The notes under the pieces were generated by a model, which saw only the letters and a program-made list of their open reading frames with translations, was not told the DNA's origin and did not search any database. Shown here one piece after another: positions 21,422-31,704 of a stretch of DNA of 64,000 bases. Numbering within the stretch: position 1 is the first letter of the stretch; each line of letters begins with the position of its first letter. The DNA lies in the NCBI GenBank assembly GCA_019722365.1, contig JADFUC010001012.1:1-64000 (forward strand), read 5' to 3'. Position numbers and translations under genes: made by a program. The DNA comes from Lithospermum erythrorhizon (lineage: Eukaryota; Streptophyta; Magnoliopsida; Boraginales; Boraginaceae).

Positions 21422-24400
21422 ATGGAAAATAACAAGGCACACATTAATAATAGTACTCCAACATTTAATCTTCTAACTCCAGAAACTGATGGGAGACAGT
21501 TAGAGAAGATTGAACCTTTGAGAAGTTCAGATGTCAAAGAAAATCACATCCCGAAGGACAATTACAATCTGAAGTACAAGAAGAAGATGATGAAGAAAGT
21601 TCATCGTCACAATCTGAAGAAGAAGATGAATCACAATCCGAAGAAAGTGAAACCCGCAAACCACCTCTTAGAATACTCACTAGATGCTCTCCAAGTAGCA
21701 TCATATCCTTAGCACAAGAGCTAAAAAAGAAGGACAAGAAATTGAAGCAACTTGAGATTGCTGGATTCAAGGAACTATTGGGGTTACAATTGGCAAGGTT
21801 GCCCATAGATTTTGTACTGTATACCACTCTTTCATCGTGCAAAACCTTAAGTACATGGACTAAAGCAGCAATAATGTACATCATTGGTACACTATTAAAT
21901 TCAAAGAGCAACTTCTCCGTGAGCTTGCAATATGCTGAGATTTTGAATGATTTGGAGAACTTAAAAACCTACAATTGGTGCAAGCATGTGATTGAGCAGC
22001 TTAAAGAAGGACTAAATCAAAATAGAAAGTCAGCAAACGGGGATATTCATTTCTTATTAGTATGTCAATACTAGTTTTTCTTTTTTTTTTTCTTTTCAAA
22101 GTAGTGTTTATCTAATATAATATTCTATTGGAACAGGTGAACTATTTAGATAATATGGGATCCAAATCAAAGTTCAAGAAAGCCACAGTGCCCACATGTT
22201 TGAAGTGGGAGTGTGATGTTTATGCCAAGTTGCAAGATATCAAGAAATTGGTTGGCTATGGCTGTGGAATTAGTGCTGGAGCAGTTTTTGTTGATCCAAA
22301 TCATGATGAGAAGAACGTCAACCGCGTACCAACAATAATGCCATTTGATGTAGACAACTGTCCTTTACACAAGGTATTTTCAAGTTGAAACAAAATTTAC
22401 ATACATGACTAATAAATTTTGATCAAATGAGAAACAATTATGATGTTTTACTATATTTCATGTTGATGAGTATATTAGATATTGTAGAGGACAAATAAAT
22501 TTTTTTAAAGGATGTTTGAAGTCATTATTGAGAAGAAAAGAAGAAAATAATGAAGTTGTAGCTGCAAACAAAAAAGAGTTAGAAAGATATTTGGAAGACA
22601 ACAAAAGAAAAAAAAATTAGAATCTTTCGGACAAAATGTCATAGAAGAAAATGATGCTTTGACTAAAGTACGAGAAGAAAATGAGACATCAATGCAAGAA
22701 GATAGGTACGGTTCATTTTCAACCTTATAATGCAATCATAATTGTTTATATGTATGTTATATACTTTTTTCTATTTGTTATATACTGACACTCATAATTA
22801 TATGAAAATGTGAGCATCCGTAATTGAAAGGATACTCAAACATAGTTGTAGTTGAGTATCAAGTTTAGTCCACCTTAAGATTGGTATTTCTTTTTTATAT
22901 ATACTGACATACTCATAATTATATGAAAATGCGAGTATTCTTAATTGGAAGGATACTCAAAACATAGTTGTAGTTGAGTATCATTAAGATTGTGTTTCTT
23001 TTTTATTAACTCAACCTTCTTGACGTTGACATGCCTAATAGTCATCCCATTATCGATACTCTGCATATGTAACAATTGCTACAGTTAGAATTGTGTATTC
23101 TTTTGATTATATTAATTATAAAAATTTAAACAGAGGAAAGAGGAAGAAGTTGGAAGAAAAGACATTTGAGACTACAAAAACGATTTCAAAAAAGCCGAAC
23201 ATGCTTCAAGATGAATTGAACGAGGAGCAAAAGGGAAAAACAATTGCCTCAATAGGAGAAGATAGGTACATTTATACTTTTTATGCTTCTTATGTATTTT
23301 ATTCTATGATTAAGTTTTAATAAGAAATATGTAAACAGAACAAAGAGGAAGCACTTCGAGGAAAGTGCATTTAGGACTCGACAAACGGTTTCGAAGAAGC
23401 TACATATGTTTCAAGATGAGCATAATGAGAAGGTTAAAGATAAAACAACTCCCTCCCTGGATTACATAGTTTATATTTCAAGTGCCACTGAGAATGAAAA
23501 GGATATAACAACTGCCTCCCTTGATGATATAGTAAATATTCCAAGTGACATTGAAAACATTAACTCGATAGTGAAGTCAATTAGCGCAGCTTATTTGGTT
23601 CAAAGAAACAACTTGGAGGAAAGTGGATTTAAGACTCCAGCAATGGTTACAAAGAATCAGCACATCTTTGAATATGCATCGATTGAGAAGTTTGAACAAA
23701 AAATAAGTAAAGCATTTCAAGTAAAAATTGATGATATAGTCTACGTCTCTTATGAGTCTGAGAAGAATAAAGAAGTCATTACATGCTCCACTGATGACAT
23801 AGTGTATACTGCAAGTGATTTTGAAAAGATGGACTTAATAGTGAATGAGAAATTAATGGAAATTCAAAAAAAAAGTTTGGAAGAATAGCAAGAAACAAGG
23901 ACTGGAGAAGAGAAGAGAAAAGAAATAACAAATGAACAAGATAATGAGAAAAAAGAAGAACAAGAAGAAGAAGAACAAAGTGTGCTCGGAGATAGACGAA
24001 GACAAGTTTCAAGATACTTGAAGAGTCAGTATGAAAAACATGTGCAAAACTATAACATTTCGCTTGCTGGTAAAAATTTGTTAGCATATATTCATGGGAC
24101 AAGGAGCTGCTGAGGTAATATTATATTTTAATATAAATGCTAAATATAATCTACCACTTTGCCATCTAGTGACTCATCATGTTTTATTATATTTAAATGT
24201 AGGAGCGAAACTATTTTCCAATGTCACCAGGTTTGCTCTTCAAATGTTGAGGTTTGATGACGCCAACAAAGGAAATTGCTTTCATCAATTGTCATTGACA
24301 CTTATCCACTTGCTGCCACGTCAAAAGTTAGTGATGATGAAGAAAAGGAATTAGAAGACTATGCATGACAATAACATCGTCGTTTAAAGGTATAGAAATG

Positions 24401-25590
24401 ATAATACAATTAACATGACATACTAAAAGATAATCGAGATAGTTGCTGTATTAAAAGTTGTTTGATTTTGATTTGAAATAGTTTAAAGTTGTGGATGATG
24501 AACGAAAAAGATTAGAAGACAAGAGGAACTCAAAACAAGCTGCAGCAGACTTTATGTGGAAGACTAATCTTGCAAAAAAATCACAAAGAATAGAATTGAT
24601 TTCAGAAACATGGAATATGTAAGTACAGTTATAAATTTATTAATGGTATGTCATTATTTCCCATTTGAATTCGGACTTTATTGTTGAAAAATCTTGACCT
24701 TTTTATGTCGTGAAATGTCATATTCAATTTGTTATGGTTGTGGTATGCATCTCTTTGCAAGATAGTAAAATTCTGATGATTACTTTTTATATTTTTATAA
24801 CCTTATACCATTGCGCTGAGCTAGGAATAATATACACTAGATCATAAGACATTCTTAAATTGACCTAGGATTTTAGGTGCTCACTCTTTTTCTCTTTTAA
24901 TCCCTTCGATGAAAAACATGTTGATCGGAGAATATAGATACTCGCTATTTTACAGTCTCGTGTGTATGCTTAATTATAAGGATACTCAATTTCATAACTG
25001 CGATTGAGTATCTCATTTTAATATTGTTGAAATTTACAATGTTCTAATTTTTGTTGTAGATTTTCATGCCATGTTGCATCGATAATCATTTTGCTATCTT
25101 CGCTCTGAACTTTGAGAGTAAAAGGTTTGAGTACCTAAACTCTTGTTCAAGCAAATCTAGACTTGCAAGAAATGGAAGAGCTACAATCATTGCAAAAGTT
25201 GGTGAAAGATTGCTCAAAGAAACGTGTTCGGCTATGAGTCATTACTACGCTTCAAAGAATGAAGATTGCCCATACAGATTTGACAGTTGGGAATGAGTAG
25301 TCCCAGAAATGCCCGAGCAGCCTGACGGAGCATCATGTGGAATCTTCGTGATGAAATTCCTTGAAGAGTGGCAAGGAAACTGCAAGACGATGCAATCTTT
25401 TAAGAATTGAAAAAAATTGGGTGAAAACAGTCGGTTGGAAAAAATCACAATCTGAAGGATGTACTATTGCAATTATATTATCCAAAATGCCCATAATGAG
25501 ATTTTTGGGGATATCTTTAAAAAATCTAAGGCATATATAAAAGAGAAGAAGACTGATGCAGTGAAGAAGAAGACAGAAAATCAATAAGCA
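21422..25590 (+). pseudogene. decayed Ulp1-like (C48 peptidase) transposon-type gene
   Basis: The 5' part (21422 to ~22060, one frameshift near 21560-21680) encodes an acidic Ser/Glu region, then GFKELLGLQLARLPI and YNWCKHVIEQLKEGL. An intron (22061-22137) leads to a second exon with VPTCLKWECD. This order matches the N-terminal region of plant transposon-borne Ulp1 proteins. Lys/Glu-rich coiled-coil exons follow (22500-24100), in which the phrase DDIVYxxSxxEK recurs. The protease part (about 25046-25590) shows NHFAIFALNFESKRFEYLNS and QPDGASCGIF, that is His, Gln and the nucleophile Cys, but the usual acidic residue is Asn and a TGA sits at 25297, between His and Cys. Broken and probably inactive; most likely from a MULE or CACTA-type element. 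Confidence 0.7.
22781..22999. repeat. ~117-bp tandem duplication carrying the GAGTATC hairpin
   Basis: TATACTGACA..CTCATAATTATATGAAAATG to TTGAGTATCA..TTAAGATTG occurs twice in a row (from 22781 and from about 22899). Confidence 0.85.
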
Positions 25591-25690
25591 AATCGAAAAA
25601 AGCTCAAGTTCAAGAAATGAAATTGTAATTGTTTTTAGGTTGTTTTGTAGGTTGTTTAGTTTTTGTAAGTACGTTTCTTTGATTGCATTT

Positions 25691-25880
25691 TATTGACTAT
25701 CCTTAAAACAACGATACCTCACACTCAAATATTGACAAAGACCTTTAAAAACAAACGATACTCACATTCAACATGCTATTCTGGAAGACCTTCACACACC
25801 AAACGTAATAACAAAAATTAAAAATACCACACAACAACAAAAACACAACTTTCTTATACATATTCAAACATACGTCATTG
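25691..25880. repeat. third, partial copy of the 28.6-30.6 kb repeat
   Basis: CACACCAAACGTAATAACAAAA, ACACAACAACAAAAACA and CTTATACATATTCAAACAT match, in order, 29180-29330 and 30200-30350. Confidence 0.75.
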
Positions 25881-26969
25881 AGTGATTCTTAAGCATACAA
25901 AGATAATTATACCAAATATATTATCGGTGATATTATTTTAATATAAAAAAAATCATATAAAAATTTAAGCTTGATTTGGGTTGTCGGTGGAAATGGTTGG
26001 GAACTTGTAGTTTATGTTGGCTTGCTTGTAGTTGATTACATCTCAAAAAGATTGTCAGGATTGAATTTTGATGGTTACTTTTGTATATGTTGTATAGTAT
26101 TTAATGACAAATTTACTAAAGATAGAATTTTTAAAACTAATGTATTATTAGCATGATAAATTTGATTCAAATCAACGTTACTTGTGGCAAGTAAGACCGC
26201 AAAGTTGGTTATTTTTTATCATTGAAAATCAAACTAGACAATATTTTAGAGATGGAGATTATTAATTTATTTATGTTTCATTCTGCTATTTTTAGATGCT
26301 TTATGAGAACTATATGGCTATGTGTGGGGAGGGATTAGGGATGACAACTCATAAATATATAGGAATGTGAGTATACTTAATTAGAAGCATACTCAAGAAC
26401 ATAGTTATAGTTGAGCTCTCCGTACTCTGCTTTTACCAGACTCTCGATACATGCAAAGAGTTACTATACTTGAGTTAGGGGATTCTATAACCTAGGTTGG
26501 AAAAGGAACCCGCTCATAAAAAAAGATTAACTCCAACCGATTTAACTCGTGAAAAGTGACTACTGGGATAGGTTCGTAGCCAAGGGTTCGTGGCTCCATG
26601 CTCTATTGCTAATCTTAATAGAACTTGTTTGTTAAGACACAGATACTCATGTTGTAATATATCATCGAAGATCCTTAAAATTACACGATACCTACTAATC
26701 TGTATATGTTAAGTAAAGATATATATATATATATATATACTTTTGTAAATCATATAAAACTTAAAAAAATAGCTAAACCTATAAATAAAAAGAAAACAAG
26801 TTATTTAAGAATCTTAATAGCTAAACCTATAAAACCACATCCCTTTTCAATTTTCTCTATAATCTAGAAATTACTATAGCTTTAATTAAGGTAATCATAT
26901 GAACCCTAACTTTCTCACCTAAATCCAACCAATACGTGATGGGGAGAAGTGATCGAATCATCTACCAGA
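25881..26969. other. intergenic, with an (AT)n microsatellite
   Basis: AT-rich DNA with no gene. It holds an AT dinucleotide run at about 26719-26739 and a hairpin copy at 26389-26416 that resembles 22781-22999 (ATGTGAGTATACTTAATTAGAAGCATACTCAA). Confidence 0.6.
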
Positions 26970-29900
26970 TCATGGCATGTTTAGCTTCATCATATTATTT
27001 TTTCCTTGACGCTCGCTTTTCCACCGCCTTTTTTCAAGCAAAGTCTTCAACCTCTTGTGTGTTTCCTTCCTACTTGCAGCAGGTTTCACACCTTTTGCAA
27101 GTCTATCAAGTGTAGCCAATAAACAATAATAGGAACACCGGATAAACATATGTACAAAGATATAAAACAGATTCTCAATATGAAACAATTATTTGAGTTG
27201 CTATAGATCATCTTGAACAGAGAATAATACATCATAGTATCATACTATAACTTAACATCAAACCAGAGCTAATAAAATATAGTACATAATTGGCTAAACA
27301 AAAAAGGAAATCCAATAATAGAAAACCAATGTTCTACTCTTCAAATCAAATTAATAGAACTTATACAAAATCTAATAAGAACTACTCTAACTTAAGATCA
27401 GAGGACATTATAGGAACATGAATTTGGTTTATACACTTCAAGAAACTAGATTAAATCACCTATGATCTTGAACATAGAATAATACATCATACTATAACTT
27501 AACATCAAACCGGAGCTAATAAAATATAGTACATAATTGGCTAAACAAAAAGGGAAATCCAACAATAGAAAACCAATGCTCTACTCTTCAAATCGAGCTA
27601 ATAAAATATAATACATAATTGGGCCAAACAAAAAGTGGAAATCCAATAACGTAAAAACCAATACTCTACTCTTCAATTCAAATTCAATAGAACTTATACA
27701 AAACTAACAAGAACTACTCTGAAGTTGCTAGACGAGGACATAGGAACACACTGTCGATAAGCACCCCAAGAAACTAGATTAAATCACCTAAGTGATCTTT
27801 ACCCCTGGCCAATTATGTAAGTCATTCATACGAGCCGATCAAAGTAAATCCAAAAAGATAGCTTTTGAAGTAAATTACACACACATTAGACACAGAAGAT
27901 TTTAAATATACCTTTGATTTTAACTTTAGGATCGGATTTAGGTAAAGGAAGTAAAGCTTGGATTAAACCTTCCGCCCACTTTTCAGCTTCAACAATATCT
28001 TTCAAAAATGATTCATAGGTTTGTGGGAACATGCAAACACGATTTGTAATGGCAATTTAATATAAATGCATAATCACGATATCTTTGTTCATAACCAACA
28101 ATCTACCTTAGATCCGTAGGTCGTAAGATGAGACAGCCACATCATTATATATATCGAGGCCTCTTCGCTTAATCGAGTCCAATTGCCTAAATATAAGCCT
28201 TTGGGAATTGTCCTCAACCGAAAATAAGTTCGCCATTTCCATGACTTTGAAGATATGTCGGCAGAAAAAACCCCAGTTGTTGAACAATCGACAAGAGCAT
28301 GAAATTTTGATCTCCTCAAAGTCAATAGTAACAATACGCTCATCAATTTTAGAGTTGAAATTAAGAGATCCAAAGAAGCAAAATTGGAGAAAGCCTCTTC
28401 ACGTAACCATTATCCATTGCTTGCAAATGATCATAATAGTAACCATGAATGACTTCAAACTCCTGATGAATCTTATTGACAATTGAAGGAGTGTACACCT
28501 CAAGTGATGCCAGACAATCGGCGAATGCTGGAAATGATTTTGAAAATACCTGCTAACGTATCAAGGTTACTAGTAATTTAATATCTCAGTAATCTAGTCA
28601 GATAGTATTGAACCTCAAAGAACTCATACTTAAAGCATCAAGCATGCTTGATGTACTTTTAACAAGGGAATTGGAAAGATTCACTCAACTCGAAAGGCTC
28701 TTCAACCACCGTGAAATGTTCTTTGACCCACGCAATCAACATCGACAAGCCAGGAACCCCGACAAAGTCTAACCAACTATCTGGTCTTCGCTCCTTCCTC
28801 TCAAGCATTTGCAACTTTCTTGTTCCAATTGAAATCAAATTCATCCGAGGCCATCATTCTATTTATCACCAAGAAATCAAGTTCACCTCAATCAAAGATA
28901 ACAACCAAGGTTCTTTTTGGCATTCTCGCAATTGTCGAACATAATCCATGAAATATCTCACAGTTAACGGTATATTGTAGCACAACGAATCATGTTGCAC
29001 ATTGATTAGTCAAAAAATCTCGGTAACTTCCTCCGGACATACATTCTTTTGGAATGTATCAACCAAGAGAATGCTCTCAGCCCTTACTTAACAACAAAGC
29101 ACAAATCTAAAAAATGCAGATTTACTGATGATGGTTGAACCCAATAAAAGCAACCTAAAATATAACATACTTGATCACATATCAGTGATCCTTAAAACAA
29201 ACGATACTATAGTCAAATAGGTGACCGAGAACCTTACACACACCAAATGTAATAACAAAATTTTGTTCAAAACACCACACAACAATAAAACATAACTTTC
29301 CTATATACATATTCAAACATGTTAGGATTTAAGACCCCAAATCCTTCCTTTCGAGTTCAAAACAATCAATAAAACGAAGCGTAAATTTGCTGAAATAAAA
29401 TGCATACAAGAATTTTATAAGGTGTTCCCCTCGTCACGTGAAAGGTATCGGCCCTGCTTCTCGCCGCAATCCACTAATAAACCGTAAGATCGTTACAAGC
29501 CCTACCACTGAAGAGAGACCTGTTGAGTATTTTTTTATACACCAAAAAATCTCAAATCCACAAAGCCTATCAAGAATAAAGATAAAACTCTAAAGCTTCT
29601 TCAAGAACAAAGATAAACTCTAGTCAAAGATAAGATCGAACCCTCCTCAAAGAACTCAGTTAAAGAACAAGTATGCTTGATGTACTTTTTAACAAGTGAA
29701 TTGAAAGATTCACTCATCTGAGTGCTTTTCAAACCAGCTATGAATTTGTTCTTTAATCTATGCACAACATCGGCGTTCAACCCCGGCCGTTTCAACTAAT
29801 CTCGGCCTCGCTCTCCTCAAGCATTTTGCAACTATCTTGTTCCAGTTGAAATCAAATTCATCCGAGTGTCATTCTATTTATCAAGAAATCAAGTTCACTC

Positions 29901-30600
29901 AAAATTCTCAATCAAGATAACAACTGTCTCTTTTTCGGGTGGCCCCTAAAGAATTGTCGAACATAATCCATGAAACATCTCTGCAGTACAATCTGTATTA
30001 TTAGCAATAACGAATCGTTGTATTATCGATTAGTCAAAAATTTCGGCAACTTCCCGGACATACATTCTTTGAATGTATTGAACAACCAAGAGAATGTTTC
30101 CCAAAGAAATTTCATTTAATAACAAAAGACAGCCCAAAATGCAGATTTCAATGGCTTGTACGGTCGAACCCAATAAAGCAATCGAAAATATAACATACTT
30201 GATCGACATATTGAGTATCCTTAAACAAATGATACTCATAGTCAACAGTGGATCAGAACCTTTTTACACACCAAAATGCATTAACAAAATTTTGTTCAAA
30301 ACACTAATACAACAATAAAAACATAACTTTCCTATACATATTCAAACATGTTAGGATTTAAGACCCTAAATCCCTCCTCGGAGTTTCAAACAATCAATAA
30401 AACCATTTAAAATTTAAGTGAAATAAAATGCATACAAGAATTTTATATGTTCCCCTGATTAAAGGTACGCCCCTCAAGCTTCGCTAATCCACTACAAACC
30501 GTAAGACGTTACAAGCCCTACCACTAGCCTGAGAGGCAATCTATGTTGAAAGATTTTTTATACACCAAAATCTCAAACTACGAAGCCCACGTTAACAAAG
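26970..30600 (-). pseudogene. decayed FAR1-type MULE transposase
   Basis: Read on the minus strand. At about 29795-29690 the peptide KSTQMSESFNSLVKKYIK, and SLTEFF after it, match the end of the FAR1/MULE catalytic region. At about 29095-29040 (and its duplicate near 30110-30050) FSWLI-T-like residues fit the DDE region. At about 28480-28430 VYTPSIVNKIHQEFEVIHGYY precedes the SWIM finger at 28320-28205, CSCRLFNNWGFFCRHIF, with CxC and CxH intact. At 28015-27900 YESFLKDIVEAEKWAEGL and, after an intron, VKPAASRKETHKRLKTLLEK at 27090-27020 make the basic C-terminus. Frameshifts, stops and an internal ~1-kb duplication mean it is broken. FAR1-type proteins include host light-signalling factors as well as transposases; the repeats nearby favour a transposon. 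Confidence 0.7.
27210..27800. repeat. three partial tandem copies inside the FAR1-type intron
   Basis: Blocks beginning GAGCTAATAAAATATA.TACATAATTGG and running through ACCAAT.CTCTACTCTTCAA start near 27268, 27510 and 27597. The flanking CAAGAAACTAGATTAAATCACCTA also recurs (27438 and 27770), so a ~240-bp unit and a ~90-bp part of it were both duplicated. Confidence 0.8.
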
Positions 30601-30625
30601 ATAAACTCTAAGCTTCTTCAAGAAT
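28615..30625. repeat. ~1-kb direct tandem duplication
   Basis: 28615-29612 and 29645-30625 share the same order of blocks: GCTTGATGTACTTTT, ATCAAATTCATCCGAG, ATTGTCGAACATAATCCATGAAA, TATAACATACTTGATC, ACATATTCAAACATGTTAGG, AATGCATACAAGAATTTTATA, CAAGCCCTACCACT and CTTCTTCAAGAA. There are many small indels, so the duplication is not recent. Confidence 0.9.
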
Positions 30626-31704
30626 AAAATCGCTGCTCTTCAATAATATTAAAGCACTCCAATATTATTCTGTGACGTAATTTTCTTTATTCTACGATTC
30701 ATGCTGACAAATAAAACTTATGAAATCATTCTATATTTATAAAGCTAACAAAACCTTAGTAAGCATCTACGTTTTTCTGAGTCAAAGATTCAAAATCGCC
30801 TAAAAATAAAAGTTCTACTGTTTAAGATATATCCCAATGACTAACAGAATAACAGAAATAAACCGTCTCAAAATTGCGCCTTCTCAATTCCAACAAAACA
30901 TACATATTATCGAGATCTTAAAATACAAAGATAATTCATCAAATATATCAATCGAAAGATATTGTTTTTCAAAATACTCTGCACTACAGAAAGCTTCAAA
31001 ATTCCAATCCAAAGCACTCAGATCTCTCCGAAGCCCGGGTCATAGGTATGGAACTAAGACACTCAATCATGATTATAAATTGAGTATTATTACACTACAT
31101 ACACACAATACAACAGTTAAAATTAAACCAAAAACACAATCAAATAAAAAAGGGTGTCTTTTGATCTGAAGGACAAAAACAATTGCAAGAAGTTCCCTCG
31201 ATGAACCCAATGTGGTGGTACCACGATGCCTGGTATAGGGAAATATGTTGCTGAGGAAGCTCAGCATTGATCTTGAAGATATATTCGTCTGAATAATGCT
31301 ATCATAATTACAGATTTATTTATGTTTAATGGAAACACAGCAAAAGGAATTTGATAAAACAAATGGACACCGCATGTACAGATTTGCTAAAAAGACAACT
31401 ATGTACTTTATATTACTATGCTACCTTTTAGCTTGGACCGTATTTATGTTTAAAGATTTTATTTTTAATCACATTCATAGAGAAAAATGTTGCATGTTCT
31501 AGAAGTGAATAAAGTTTTCAAAACATTAAGGTCGTCCATAAATTAATAGCTATGGTAGTCGTACAAGGGATGGTAAGAAGAAGGATGTTTGACGGTCTGG
31601 ATTTATTGAGGTTGTTCTTTCAATGACTGACTAACCAATTCCAAGGCTTGGAATCTTAATTTGAGGATCCACCGACAAAGTCCTCTGAAACTGCCTTCTA
31701 TTTT
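30626..31704. other. intergenic between FAR1-type remnant and IQM gene
   Basis: No convincing gene. A hairpin of the GAGTATC family lies at 31058-31087. The IQM 3' UTR would lie at its upper end. Confidence 0.5.

Larger units (their letters stand above)
21113..31087. repeat. dispersed GATACTCAA...TTGAGTATC hairpin family
   Basis: Short inverted repeats with arms GATACTCAA/TTGAGTATC or one mismatch, separated by 10-14 nt, lie at 21113-21145, 22831-22860, 22952-22982, 24981-25012, 26389-26416 and 31058-31087. An everted form, TTGAGTATCC-TTAAACAAAT-GATACTCA, lies at 30211-30239, with degraded relatives near 25690 and 29185. All are within one 10-kb stretch and none is seen elsewhere in the window. 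Confidence 0.75.

Noticed and set aside
21534..21911. 125-codon minus-strand open frame rich in Ser and Asp
   Set aside because: It is the reverse strand of the Ulp1-like gene's Glu/Ser-rich exon and shows no family resemblance.
23093..23888. DDIVYxxSxxEK-repeat peptide as an independent gene
   Set aside because: It lies in order within the Ulp1-like remnant between its N-terminal and protease parts and has intron-like junctions, so it is better read as that gene's middle exons.
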